DNA from: Bradyrhizobium lablabi | Lineage (GTDB): Bacteria > Pseudomonadota > Alphaproteobacteria > Rhizobiales > Xanthobacteraceae | Assembly: GCF_018129385.1 (NCBI RefSeq) | Contig: NZ_JAFCLN010000001.1 | Span: 62,001 to 126,000, forward strand | Length of the DNA stretch: 64,000 nt | Reading direction: 5' to 3' | Part shown: positions 49,286 to 58,445 of the stretch, one piece after another | Layout of the letters: every line of letters starts with the position of its first letter | How positions within the stretch are numbered: position 1 is the stretch's first letter | The notes under the pieces: model-generated | What the model saw: only the letters and a program-made list of their open reading frames with translations | Database searches by the model: none | Told to the model about the DNA's origin: nothing | Program-made: the position numbers and the translations under genes

Positions 49286-50442
49286 GTGGCGGTTTCCTGC
49301 CGCCGGATCGCCGATACGGCGGAGGTCGGCGCGAAGCGGCGATCGAACGCGGCGGTGAGGTATCGCCGTATCGGCGTTTCGAAATAGTTGAAGGAAGCGA
49401 TGCTTGCCGCGGCAAGGACGACGAGGGCGACCGGAGCGAGCAGCAGTTTTGCATCGGGAAGGATCGGCGACAGCAGACGCGCGGCAAAAGTCAGCACGAC
49501 CGTCGCGACGGGGATATGCAGCATGTAGCAGGAATAGGTCAGCGACGACCAGCGATCGAAGCCGAGCCTGGAGAACAGCGTCACGCGACCGGCGCAATCG
49601 GACTGGATCGCGAGCAGGGCGATGGCGTAGACCGCGATCAGCGCCGCCATCGGCGAGAGTAGCCAGCCGAGCATGACAAAGGCGATCAGCGAAGCCACGA
49701 GCGCCCCCGGCATGACGGGCCAGCCGGCGATCCGGTCGCGGAACAGATAGCAGGCGACGCCGAGATTGAAGCCCGGCAGCGCCCGGAAGGCGCCGCCCTT
49801 GTTGATCCAGTCAGCCCAGGGTTCGGTACCCGCAAATGCCACGTAAAGACTGTTGGCGAGCGCGGGCAGCACGACCAGCGCGATGATCAGTCCCTTCCGC
49901 CGCGCGGTGACGGCGGCAACCAGCGGAAACAGCAGGTAGCAGAACATTTCCGCCGACAGCGACCAGCTCGGGAAATTGAAAGTAAGCCGCTCGCCGTCGA
50001 AGGCATGCAGCAGCAGAAGTTGCGCGGGCAGGTCGGAGAGGGGATAACGCGCCGGGTTGTCGGTCCTGGCGAGGCCGGAGTGCAACGCCAGCGCGATCAC
50101 CACGTAGAAGGCGAGCGTGGCCAGATGCAGCGGATAGATCCGTGCGATCCGGCGCCACAGAAAGCGCCCGGTTGAAGCCGCATCGCCGACTGAATCGAAA
50201 TATAGCCGGGCGATGACGAAGCCGGAGACGACAAAGAACAGGTCCACGAACAGGTTGAAGTGCCAGCTATGGTCGACCATGAAGCGGCCAACGGCGTGGT
50301 CCTTCAAATAGTCCGAATAATGCAGAACGACGACGGCACAGGCTGCGACAATCCGCAGTCCGTCGAGATGGCTGGTGCTGCTCGTGGCTTGCTTCAAGGA
50401 CGTGTCCGGACTTGCGGGTTCGGCGCGCGCAGCGGCGTTCAC
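49282..50442 (-). CDS. Acyltransferase family 3 membrane protein
   Basis: A 386-residue OafA-like acyltransferase: HLDGLRIVAACAVVVLHYSDYLKDHAVG, NLFVDLFFVVSGFVIARLYFDS, RIARIYPLHLATLAFY, and the late LTYSCYMLHIPVATVVL. The GTG at 50442 overlaps the glycosyltransferase stop (GTGA) and is preferred to the longer open frame. The two adjacent acyltransferases differ in sequence, so they probably decorate different positions or use different acyl donors. Confidence 0.88.
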   Translation of the reverse strand: MNAAARAEPASPDTSLKQATSSTSHLDGLRIVAACAVVVLHYSDYLKDHAVGRFMVDHSWHFNLFVDLFFVVSGFVIARLYFDSVGDAASTGRFLWRRIARIYPLHLATLAFYVVIALALHSGLARTDNPARYPLSDLPAQLLLLHAFDGERLTFNFPSWSLSAEMFCYLLFPLVAAVTARRKGLIIALVVLPALANSLYVAFAGTEPWADWINKGGAFRALPGFNLGVACYLFRDRIAGWPVMPGALVASLIAFVMLGWLLSPMAALIAVYAIALLAIQSDCAGRVTLFSRLGFDRWSSLTYSCYMLHIPVATVVLTFAARLLSPILPDAKLLLAPVALVVLAAASIASFNYFETPIRRYLTAAFDRRFAPTSAVSAIRRQETAT

Positions 50443-51509
50443 GCGGCTGTCCCGGCGTGCGGGTGACGTGCGGCCGCGCCGGCGAGGCCCGCGATCAGGC
50501 CAATGACGGCGTCGCGATCGCTCTCTGCGAGCGCGTTCCAGCGCTTCAGATTTTGCTCCCCGAGCGCGGCATAGCGCGCGCGCCATTCCGCGCCGGACAG
50601 CGCGGCCGCGATGCGCGTGGCTGCCTGTACCGGTTCGGTCGGGTCGACATAGATGCCGGAGATGCCGAGCACCTCGCGGAAGATCGCTGCATCGGGCGCG
50701 ACGATCGGCAGGCCCGCATATTGCGCTTCCAGCAAGGGCAGGCCGAGGCCCTCGTCATGCGAGGTGCAAATGAAGAGATCGGCGTCGTCAAGCAACTGCC
50801 TGACTTCCTCCGTCGGCTGGTATCCATGCAGCGTCACGCCCGGAACGGTCTTCAGCATCTCCCAGTCGTCGCCCCAGCCTGGCCTTCCGACAATATCGAG
50901 CGAGGCGCCTGCAAAACCTCTGGCGCGCAGCGCGCTGACAATGGTCGCTGCCGCGCCGTAATTCTTCCGCGGCTCCACGGTCCCGAGCGCCACGATGCGG
51001 AGCGGCTGCGGTTTTGCATGCCGCGCGGCGCGCAACTCCGATTCGAGGCCGAACACGTTGCGGACCGGCGGGCGGTACAGCGTGACCTCGGCATCCCCTC
51101 GGCAATGCGCCTCGAGCCGGTGCATGGTGTCGTTCGAATTGGCAAGGAAGCGCGGATAGTGCCGCAGCGCGAGCCTGAAGGGCGCGGCCATATAGAGGCG
51201 CGCCCGCGCGTTGAGGTCGGCGCGCCGCGTCAGGAGAAAATCATCATGGATATAGGGCAGCACGCGCGCGGCGAACGGGCGAAGTAGCGGACTCGGCGGA
51301 AAGCCGGGGCACAGCAGGATCGAGGACGAGGTGGCCAGCCGCATCGGCAGCCCCAGCGTTTGCGTCGTCACCATCTGGCGGGTGCCGCGCGCCGTCACCG
51401 GCACGATATCGAGCGGGGCAAGGGCTCTGGCCGAAAACAGCTCCAGCGTGATGCGCTCGAGTCCGGTGACGTGACGTCCGAGATGGGTGTTGTCGACATA
51501 GATTGTCAT
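50439..51509 (-). CDS. Glycosyltransferase family 4
   Basis: A 356-residue GT-B glycosyltransferase. N-terminal MTIYVDNTHLGRHVTGLERITLELFSA is followed by a donor domain with IVALGTVEPRKNYGAAATIVSALRARGF and the nucleotide-binding stretch HDEGLGLPLLEAQYAGLPIVAPDAAIFREVLG. The frame is open for another 490 codons upstream, but that overlaps the polymerase-like gene, so ATG 51509 is taken as the start. Donor unknown; it should add a sugar to the repeat unit. Confidence 0.9.
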   Translation of the reverse strand: MTIYVDNTHLGRHVTGLERITLELFSARALAPLDIVPVTARGTRQMVTTQTLGLPMRLATSSSILLCPGFPPSPLLRPFAARVLPYIHDDFLLTRRADLNARARLYMAAPFRLALRHYPRFLANSNDTMHRLEAHCRGDAEVTLYRPPVRNVFGLESELRAARHAKPQPLRIVALGTVEPRKNYGAAATIVSALRARGFAGASLDIVGRPGWGDDWEMLKTVPGVTLHGYQPTEEVRQLLDDADLFICTSHDEGLGLPLLEAQYAGLPIVAPDAAIFREVLGISGIYVDPTEPVQAATRIAAALSGAEWRARYAALGEQNLKRWNALAESDRDAVIGLIAGLAGAAARHPHAGTAA

Positions 51510-51526
51510 GCGAGGTTCCCCAAAAG

Positions 51527-52915
51527 TTAGACCGGAATTGGTCGGTAGCTGCCGCGCGCGGCCAGCGGCGCCGGCGCCGCCAGGCGAGGTTGGTTGCGCG
51601 GCAGCAGCAGCGAGATGAGGATGCTGAACTGCGCGAGCTGGATGTTCTTCGACGAGAAGCTGACCGAGCTCGCGGCGATCACGGCGATCAGCAGGACGAT
51701 CGCCCACACCGCGTTGTCGGAACGCCTGATCACCTCGATGAAGAAGCAGACCAACCCGATGGTTAGCGCGGCCGTGTGAAGGACGCCGAACTGCACGATC
51801 GATGAAACCCAGAAATTTTCGACACCGTAGTTGAGACCGAGCTGGCTTTGCAGCGCGCTCGCGCGAACCGGATTGGGTCCGAGCAGCAGTTCCTGCCAAT
51901 CGAAATGCGACAGCAGGTCGAAGGTGGCGTAGCGCGCCAGCGCGCTGCCCTTGTCCGAGGAGAAACGCAGCAGCATCTTGTCGAAGATGCCGAGATCGAA
52001 GGCGGCAAAAATAGCGGCGCCGGCGGCGAACAGCGCGCAGATCGCGATGATGGCGGCCGGGAGCGGCACGCGCTTGCCGCGTAACAGCCGCAGCGCTTCG
52101 GCGACCGCGCAAAGCGCGATGATTGCCAGCGCCGTGACCAGCGAGGTGCGGCCGCCGAACGCCATCAGCGACATCAGACAGAAGGCGATGAGCGGAAGCC
52201 TCAGTACAAGCGGAGGGCAGAGCGCGGGACGCAGCACGAGGGCCATGACATAGGCCGCGATCAGTCCGGAGGCCGTGAGGGGATGGCCGAGCAGCGCCGC
52301 CGAGCGCCACTCCCCCGTCACGACGACGTCTCCCAGCGTCAGCGGGATCAGCCGGTGGCCGGAGAGGAACTCGTAATAGCCGAGCACGACGTTCACCAGC
52401 ACGGTGAAATGAAGTGCGCCGACCAGCCATCTTCGGTGTGCCGGCCCCAGCTCCCAGATCACGAGACACAGCACGATCGGCAGCAGGAAGGTGTCGATGA
52501 TCACCGTAAAGGGACGCTCGAGCGCGATCACCTGCACCAGCAGAAAGAACCAGCATGCGAGATAGACGAGCAGCAGCTTTGCCCCGGACAACATGCGCTC
52601 GATTTCGCCGATTGGGCCGCGGCTGCGCAGCAACAGCAGCGCGAAGGCGAGGAAGGTGAAGTAAGTAGCGGGATGGATCTTCTCGTAGAAGTTTCCGCCG
52701 GCCGTGACGTAATGGATTTTCCAGTTGGTCAGGACGGCGGTGGAAATCGTGAACGTGACGGTCACCGCCAGCAGCATCAATCCGGCCGCGAGCAATTCGA
52801 TGAACCGATCCGATGGCGGACGGGCCGCCGTCGCCGGCGCGCGCCGATGCCGGGGCAGGCCTGCCGCCGCCGAAGGAGGGCGCAGGGGTTGGTTGAATGG
52901 TTGGCGCGCGCTCAC
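51527..52915 (-). CDS. Wzy-like polysaccharide polymerase / O-antigen-ligase-fold membrane protein
   Basis: A 462-residue protein with about 10-12 membrane segments and a large loop in the second half (after GKRVPLPAAIIAICALFAAGA). Poorly conserved in sequence, as Wzy proteins are. The segment GHPLTASGLIAAYVMAL resembles the polymerase/ligase (Wzy_C-type) region. Its place between the BY-kinase gene and the glycosyltransferases supports polymerisation of repeat units in the periplasm. It overlaps the kinase gene by 4 bp. Confidence 0.78.
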   Translation of the reverse strand: MSARQPFNQPLRPPSAAAGLPRHRRAPATAARPPSDRFIELLAAGLMLLAVTVTFTISTAVLTNWKIHYVTAGGNFYEKIHPATYFTFLAFALLLLRSRGPIGEIERMLSGAKLLLVYLACWFFLLVQVIALERPFTVIIDTFLLPIVLCLVIWELGPAHRRWLVGALHFTVLVNVVLGYYEFLSGHRLIPLTLGDVVVTGEWRSAALLGHPLTASGLIAAYVMALVLRPALCPPLVLRLPLIAFCLMSLMAFGGRTSLVTALAIIALCAVAEALRLLRGKRVPLPAAIIAICALFAAGAAIFAAFDLGIFDKMLLRFSSDKGSALARYATFDLLSHFDWQELLLGPNPVRASALQSQLGLNYGVENFWVSSIVQFGVLHTAALTIGLVCFFIEVIRRSDNAVWAIVLLIAVIAASSVSFSSKNIQLAQFSILISLLLPRNQPRLAAPAPLAARGSYRPIPV

Positions 52916-55224
52916 TTCGCCACCCCGAGGCTCGCGGCACCATACGGCTTGAGATAGGCCGAACTGCGGTAATAGTCATAGAATTGCAGGCGGCTGAGAT
53001 CGACCTGGGTCAGCACCGTTCCGAGAATGCGGTCGCTGACGGGCGAGAGCAGGTTGATCGTGTGCGAGAGCACCTCGCCCGGCGTCTGGTCCCACGCCAA
53101 TGCGAGGATGATGCGGTCGGCAAGCTCGGCCAGCGCGCGGCCGTCGACCAGCGGCACCAGCGGCGGCGAGTCGATGATGATCAGCTCATAGCGGTGGCGA
53201 AAATAGTCGAGCACATCGACCACCCGCTCGGAAAACATCAGCTCCGTGATGATCTCGACCTGCTTGACCGCGGTCGAGGGCAGAATCGAAAGGCCCGTCG
53301 AGCGGTCGGTCAGGATCGCCTGTTCGGGCAAGGCCTGGCCGAGCGCGATCTCGAGCAAGCCGACATCGGCGCGCGGGCACAGGGCGCGGGTCAATTGCGG
53401 ATTGCGCAAATCGCCGTCGATCAGCAGCGTGCGGATGCCCAGCATCGCCAGCGACTGGGCGAGATTGCCGGCAAGCGTGGTCTTGCCTTCGCTGTCGAGC
53501 GCCGAGCTGACAAGGATCACCTTGACCGGTTGCGTGCGCATGGTGCGCTGAAGCGCCAGGCGCACGGCGCGGATCGCCTCGGCAAAGAACGTGCCGGGAC
53601 GGTCGATCGCGTAGCGCATCAGGGGAGGCTGTAGTGCCGGCGGCAGCAGCTTCATGGTGTTGCGGTCGTAGCGCGCCAGCTCATCGTGTCCGCGGCGGGC
53701 CCGCGCCGCGAGCTCGCGCGCGTTAATCGAGGGCACCGCCGCGAGCGCCGGCACGCCCGAAATCGCCTCGGCCTGTTCGAGCGTCTTGATGCGGCCGTCG
53801 AGATAGTCGGCAAGGAAGGCCAGCACGGCGCCGGCGCCCAGCCCGAGCATCAGGGCCAGCCCGAGGATCAGCATCGTCTTTGGCGAGGAGGGACGGATCG
53901 GGATGCTCGCCTTGGTGACGACCCGCGAATCCGGCATTTCCAGCGTCTCCTGCGCGGTCGTTTCCTTGGAGCGCGCCAGATAGGATTCGTAGAGCGTGCG
54001 GTTGGCCTCCGCCTCGCGCTGTAGTTCGCGCAGCCGCACCTGGGCCTGGCCGGAGGAGGTCGAGACGCCCTGCAACTGGTCGAGGCTCTGCTGCAACGAC
54101 GCCTCACGCGATTTCGCCACGTCGTATTCGTGCCTTGTCGAGTCGAGGATGCGCTTGATCTCGTCGTTGATGAGCTTCTGGGTATCGCGCAACTGCGCGC
54201 GCACATTGGCGACCGACGGATGGCGCGCGCCGTATCGGCTGGACAGATCGGCTTCGTTCTTGGCGATATCGGCATATTGCGTGCGCAGCTTGGTGATCAT
54301 CTCCGATGAGATCGCCGCATTGATGCCGCCGGGATCGCCGCCGGATTTGGAGATCTGCTGCGCCTGATCGTACTTGGCGCGGGCCTCGGCGGTCTGCACC
54401 CGTGCGGAGATCAGCTTGTTGTTGAGGTCGGTGATCTGCTGGTCGTTGACCGTAACGCCCTGCGACACCGTCAGATTGTTGGCCGAGCGAAAATCCTCGA
54501 CCGCCTTCTCGGATGTCACCACCCGCGACTTGAGGTCGTTGATCTGCCCGCCCAGCCAGGTGGCGGCGATCCTTGTTGCTTCGTTCTTGGCGCGGACCTG
54601 CTCCTCGAAATAGGCGTCGGCGATGGCGTTGGCGATCGTCGCCGCCTTCTGCGGCGATTCCGAGTTGACATTGATGTCGACGAGGAAGGTGGTGCCCTGG
54701 CGCGTGACCTTCATCCGCTTTTGCAGGATCTCGACCGACCGCGAACGGGCGGCGTCCTCGGGATTCGCCCCGTCGCTCGGCCCCTTGCTGCGGAACAGAT
54801 TTCTGATCGGATCAAGAAGGCCGGGCTTCGGTGCAAACTCGATGTCTTCCGTCAGCTTGAGCTTGCGCACCACGCGCTCGACGATCGCCACCGACTGGAT
54901 CAGCAGCGTCTGGCTTTCGATCGTGGCATCGTCGGTGCCGAAATTTGACAGCACCGACTGGTTGGTCTCGACCACATTGGCGCGGCGCGGATCGACCAGC
55001 ACCGTCGAGGTCGCCGTGTACAGCGTGGTGGCGGCCATCACATAGGCCAGCGCGAGCGCGGCCAGCACGACGGGCGGCAGCGCCACCAGGCGGAAGCGGC
55101 GGCGCAGGATCCGCGCCAGCTCGCGCAGATCGAATGTCGGATGCTGCCAGCCTTCGGTGACGGGCGGCGGGCCGGGCTCTTCCTGCACCAGATAGGGCGC
55201 CGGTTCAAAACTGCGCTGTAACAT
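52912..55224 (-). CDS. Wzz/BY-kinase fusion, polysaccharide co-polymerase and tyrosine autokinase (ExoP-like)
   Basis: A 770-residue inner-membrane protein controlling polymer length. It has a membrane helix (~48-68), a periplasmic Wzz/coiled-coil domain (70-445), a second helix (~450-472), and a cytoplasmic tyrosine kinase. The kinase shows a Walker A-type SSALDSEGKTT (573-583, Lys581), Walker A' LLIDGDLRNP and Walker B LIIIDSPP. The C-terminal tail has a tyrosine cluster (Tyr749, 751, 752, 757, 761) for autophosphorylation. In the usual A motif a glycine follows the first position; here SALDSEGKTT is the SEGKT form common in BY-kinases. Cycling of phosphorylation would need a phosphatase; one lies at 57647, though it is PPP type. 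Confidence 0.92.
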   Translation of the reverse strand: MLQRSFEPAPYLVQEEPGPPPVTEGWQHPTFDLRELARILRRRFRLVALPPVVLAALALAYVMAATTLYTATSTVLVDPRRANVVETNQSVLSNFGTDDATIESQTLLIQSVAIVERVVRKLKLTEDIEFAPKPGLLDPIRNLFRSKGPSDGANPEDAARSRSVEILQKRMKVTRQGTTFLVDINVNSESPQKAATIANAIADAYFEEQVRAKNEATRIAATWLGGQINDLKSRVVTSEKAVEDFRSANNLTVSQGVTVNDQQITDLNNKLISARVQTAEARAKYDQAQQISKSGGDPGGINAAISSEMITKLRTQYADIAKNEADLSSRYGARHPSVANVRAQLRDTQKLINDEIKRILDSTRHEYDVAKSREASLQQSLDQLQGVSTSSGQAQVRLRELQREAEANRTLYESYLARSKETTAQETLEMPDSRVVTKASIPIRPSSPKTMLILGLALMLGLGAGAVLAFLADYLDGRIKTLEQAEAISGVPALAAVPSINARELAARARRGHDELARYDRNTMKLLPPALQPPLMRYAIDRPGTFFAEAIRAVRLALQRTMRTQPVKVILVSSALDSEGKTTLAGNLAQSLAMLGIRTLLIDGDLRNPQLTRALCPRADVGLLEIALGQALPEQAILTDRSTGLSILPSTAVKQVEIITELMFSERVVDVLDYFRHRYELIIIDSPPLVPLVDGRALAELADRIILALAWDQTPGEVLSHTINLLSPVSDRILGTVLTQVDLSRLQFYDYYRSSAYLKPYGAASLGVAK

Positions 55225-56632
55225 TCAATCCCACCCGATGTTTGTCGTAGCTGAAGACGGGGACGTCGCTGCTGCGTGCGGTGAACTGGTAATAGGCGGA
55301 AATGGAACTGAAGCGGTTGAGCAGGTATTTGACGCGGGCGTCCGACGTCGTGACATTGTCCTTGCGCAATTGTCCGAAGAAGCGGTCGGTCTCATAGCCG
55401 GCGCCGAGCGACACGATGACGTTGCGGCGCAGTTCGTAATCGAGGCCGACCTGCACGGCATTGGCGAGCACGCCGGTGGCCGATGTCACCGAGGTTTGCG
55501 TGACGAGCTGCTCGGCCTTGACATGGACGTCGAGCAGGCGGGTCGGCCGCCATGTCAATTGGGCGCGATAGGATGGACCGTCGACGGTCCCGATCGTCGG
55601 GTCGACGAAACGCTGCTGGACGTAGCCGACGCCGAGCTCGCCGGTCACCAGATTGCCAAGGCCGACAGTGACGCCGGTCAGCGTGCGGTAGCCCTGCGAG
55701 TCCAGGGTGTGGCCGGGCAGACCGCGGATGTCGCGCTGATTGCCTTCGACGCCGCTGAACACGCCGAGCACGGACGAGATGGCGTAATCGATCCGGCCGT
55801 GCAGCGAATAGATCTGCCCGTCGCGGGCGTCCTGGTTGATGACCGTGCCGTCCTGCGCGCGCGTCGAACCGAAGTCGTAGGAATCGGTGCGAAACCCGAC
55901 CGACGTCGTGAGCCGGTTGAACTGCTTGCGCAGGGTGACGTCGCCGGAAAGCAGATTGTACGGCGTCGGCGCAATCGCATTGGCAGGCGAGTTCAACGAC
56001 CCGACGCCTTCGTTGAGATGCGCCACCTGGAAATTGGTGAGGAGGGCAAGATCGTGGGCGATATCGATCCAGGCGTTGCCCTTCAGGCTGGCGTTGGTTT
56101 GGTTGAGGCTCGAATTCTCCTTGTAGACGGTCGACTGCGTGTCGAGCTTGAGGTCGATGCCATGCCGCTCCCACAGCGTGTGCGCGCGAAGGCTCGGCTC
56201 GAACACCGCCGCCAGATCCGAACGCTTGGCGTTGCTCGACGAGAACACGTTGCTGTCGAAAAAGCCGCCGGTGATCATCGACGGGTTGAACATCCAGGAG
56301 CCGGCGCGGATGCCGACGGGCTCATAGCCGGGATGCTGCCGCTGCCGCACGGGCAGGTCCTCCGGCGGAATCTCCTCGCGGCTATCGGGATCGGTGAGGT
56401 CGGGCGGCGTTGTCGGCTCGAAGATGCGCTGCGCGTTCCAGGGCGCGGAGATTTCATCGCGGCTCCAGGGAATCGCCTGCGCATTGGCCGGTGTTGATAA
56501 TCCGAGGAGCATCGCGATCACCGGCGTGGGCGCGACGGCGAGTCCGCGCCGGTCGAGCCGGAGCGCCGAACGTGCACGCGCATTCCCCATTCTTGCCGTC
56601 TCCGGCGCCGTCGTTGCGAACGTTGAACTCAT
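55205..56632 (-). CDS. Outer-membrane beta-barrel protein of the exopolysaccharide system
   Basis: A 475-residue protein with a signal peptide ending TPANA, a short proline-rich linker, and alternating beta strands to a C-terminal aromatic end (HRVGLNVTAQF), typical of outer-membrane barrels. Segments such as GSWMFNPSMITGGFFDSNVFSSS match the outer-membrane proteins found next to Wza/Wzz genes in alphaproteobacterial polysaccharide loci. It probably completes the export channel. ATG 56632 is used; a GTG at 56635 is equally possible. It overlaps the kinase gene by 20 bp. Confidence 0.85.
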   Translation of the reverse strand: MSSTFATTAPETARMGNARARSALRLDRRGLAVAPTPVIAMLLGLSTPANAQAIPWSRDEISAPWNAQRIFEPTTPPDLTDPDSREEIPPEDLPVRQRQHPGYEPVGIRAGSWMFNPSMITGGFFDSNVFSSSNAKRSDLAAVFEPSLRAHTLWERHGIDLKLDTQSTVYKENSSLNQTNASLKGNAWIDIAHDLALLTNFQVAHLNEGVGSLNSPANAIAPTPYNLLSGDVTLRKQFNRLTTSVGFRTDSYDFGSTRAQDGTVINQDARDGQIYSLHGRIDYAISSVLGVFSGVEGNQRDIRGLPGHTLDSQGYRTLTGVTVGLGNLVTGELGVGYVQQRFVDPTIGTVDGPSYRAQLTWRPTRLLDVHVKAEQLVTQTSVTSATGVLANAVQVGLDYELRRNVIVSLGAGYETDRFFGQLRKDNVTTSDARVKYLLNRFSSISAYYQFTARSSDVPVFSYDKHRVGLNVTAQF

Positions 56633-56650
56633 CACTCATCTCTTGCGGAA

Positions 56651-56702
56651 GATTTTTCGGGCGGCGAACGAAGCGGAGCGTTCGCCGATTGCCCGAAAAA
56701 TC
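56651..56702 (-). promoter_or_regulatory. Large stem-loop in the leader of the outer-membrane barrel gene
   Basis: Outer arms GATTTTTCGGGC (56651-56662) and GCCCGAAAAATC (56691-56702) pair perfectly over 12 bases. Inner arms GGCGAACG (56663-56670) and CGTTCGCC (56679-56686) add 8 more, separated by a 4-base bulge and closed by an 8-base loop. It lies 19 bp upstream of the barrel gene and about 215 bp after the exporter gene stop. It could end transcription partially after the exporter gene, or act as a leader structure. The U-run lies inside the stem, so it is not a classic terminator. Confidence 0.55.
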
Positions 56703-56917
56703 GTCGCGGCTGCACACAAGGACGGCGCGCCTCACGGCGGTTCCGCACGGTCACAACGTTACGGAGCATCGCGCTCGATCATTCAGAAAGACCCTTCCCG
56801 CGCCTGCAACGCGCATGCCGCGGAAAAGTTTTCGCGTCGCAAAATTTCTTTTACGCGCCGCAGCATCACCACACTTGCGACCGAGCCGTGTTCGCTGCAC
56901 TGAATGTCCGCGAGGCG

Positions 56918-57514
56918 CTAGAAGTAGCGCTCCGGAACCCTGATGTTGTCGCCTGGAAAAACCGGAACGGGAGCATCGAGCGCGTAGGTTTCTTCGACGC
57001 CGGTGCCGGCGCGGCGCAGATAAACCTTGTTCTCGTTGGCGCGGTAGGTGAAGCCGCCGGCGCTCGCGACTGCGTCGAGCACGGTCAGCCCGAGGCGATA
57101 AGGATACTCACCGCTCTTCTTGACTTCGCCCAAGATGTAGTAGGGGCGGTATGCGATGATCTCGACGTTCACGCGGGGATCACGCACGATTCCTTTCGAC
57201 AGTGCGGACTTGATCGAACGTTCGAGCTCTCGCGTCGTCGTGCCCGCGGCTTTCATCGGCCCCGCCAGCGGAACCGAGATGTGCCCGCTGGCATCGACCT
57301 CGTATTCGCCGGATATGTCCGGCTCGCCATAGACTCGCAACCTGATCCTGTCATTCGATCCCAGCACGTAGCTGGAAGCCGACGGCGCCGGTGCAAGACC
57401 TTGAGTCTGCGCCGACGCAGATCCGGCGAATCGCCCGCCGATACCGGACACGATCGCAAGACACAGGATAGAAAGTAACGACAGGGCTGCGATGTGGACC
57501 GATCGCTGCTTCAT
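56918..57514 (-). CDS. Polysaccharide export protein (Wza/ExoF-like)
   Basis: A 198-residue periplasmic/outer-membrane export protein. It has a signal peptide (MKQRSVHIAALSLLSILCLAIVSGIGGRFAGSASA) and a poly-export domain (SNDRIRLRVYGEPDISGEYEVDASGHISVPLAGPMKAAGTTTRELERSIKSAL), followed by an SLBB-type beta-grasp region (YYILGEVKKSGEYPYRLGLTVLDAVASAGGFTY). Shorter than E. coli Wza, so the outer-membrane helix is missing; the adjacent barrel protein may supply the pore. Start 57514 is chosen over a longer frame because a signal peptide begins there. No lipobox is seen. Confidence 0.9.
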   Translation of the reverse strand: MKQRSVHIAALSLLSILCLAIVSGIGGRFAGSASAQTQGLAPAPSASSYVLGSNDRIRLRVYGEPDISGEYEVDASGHISVPLAGPMKAAGTTTRELERSIKSALSKGIVRDPRVNVEIIAYRPYYILGEVKKSGEYPYRLGLTVLDAVASAGGFTYRANENKVYLRRAGTGVEETYALDAPVPVFPGDNIRVPERYF

Positions 57515-57646
57515 GACTGCATCTCCGCCGATAGAGCGTCGCTTGAAGCCGCGGAGAATAGAAAAGAAAACACGGCGAAAAAATGTGATGCGCAGTTCCA
57601 TCTGCGTTTAGGTAAACGCGATCACGTCGCCACAATTGGCGCGCGG

Positions 57647-58396
57647 CTACAGGATCAGGATCGCCGTGCCTTCTATTGCGGCACATGTCAGTGTTCCCGT
57701 CTTCCATGCGCCGGTATCGATGTTGATGCGGTTGTGCCTGATGTCGGGATGCGGGACAGGCGTATGGCCGTGCACGATGAACTTGCCGTGGTCATGATCG
57801 GAGTCGAGGAACTCGCTGCGGATCCAGATGAGATCGTTGGCATTCTGCCGCTCGATCGCGACGCCGGGACGCACACCGGCGTGAGCGAAGAAAAAGTCGC
57901 CGCAGCAGTAGCTGTCCTTCAGACATTGCAGAAACAATTCGTGAGTTGGCGGGAGCACGATATGAAGCAGGCGCCGCAGAGCTGTTGACGTATCGCCTTT
58001 GCGCAGTTCGATGCCGTAAGAGGCGAAAGTTTGTGCGGCTCCCAATTGTTGCCACGGTTCGAAATCGATTTCGCTGCGAAGGAAGCGCTCCATCAATGCT
58101 TCGTGATTGCCGCGCAGACAGATCGCGCCGTTCCGAATCATGCGGACCGCCAGCGCGTCGATGACCGTGCTGGAATGCGGACCGCGGTCGATATAGTCGC
58201 CGAGATAGACTTCGACGGCATACGCAACGGGTCTGCGCCGCAGATCATCGTCGATGCGCGCGAAGGTCTCCATCAGGAGATCGGCGCGGCCGTGAATGTC
58301 GCCGACGGCATAGATTCGCGTCTCGGCTGGCGTCGAAGCCGCGATAGGACGCGATGTTGCACGGTGCGGCGATTGCATCGTGCAAGGTTCGACCAT
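57647..58396 (-). CDS. PPP-family metallophosphatase (serine/threonine phosphatase-like)
   Basis: A 249-residue calcineurin-like phosphoesterase with the PPP metal motifs in order: GDIHG (residues 33-37), GDYIDRG, GNHE, then FFFAHAGVRPG and VHGHTP. The pattern fits bacterial PPP protein phosphatases or related ApaH-like enzymes. It stands between the two divergent halves of the exopolysaccharide locus, so it may act on a phosphorylated regulator or on the BY-kinase; that is inference. A TTGCATCGTGCAA element overlaps its first codons. Confidence 0.88.
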   Translation of the reverse strand: MVEPCTMQSPHRATSRPIAASTPAETRIYAVGDIHGRADLLMETFARIDDDLRRRPVAYAVEVYLGDYIDRGPHSSTVIDALAVRMIRNGAICLRGNHEALMERFLRSEIDFEPWQQLGAAQTFASYGIELRKGDTSTALRRLLHIVLPPTHELFLQCLKDSYCCGDFFFAHAGVRPGVAIERQNANDLIWIRSEFLDSDHDHGKFIVHGHTPVPHPDIRHNRINIDTGAWKTGTLTCAAIEGTAILIL

Positions 58397-58445
58397 GGAA
58401 CCGTTGCGCGGTCAATCAAGGCGGAAGAATGCTGAGAATCGCATT

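Noticed and set aside
51510..52979. An extended N-terminus fusing the glycosyltransferase at 50439 into an 846-residue protein
   Set aside because: The extra 490 codons overlap the polymerase-like gene in another frame and look like non-coding shadow, whereas a normal glycosyltransferase begins at 51509.
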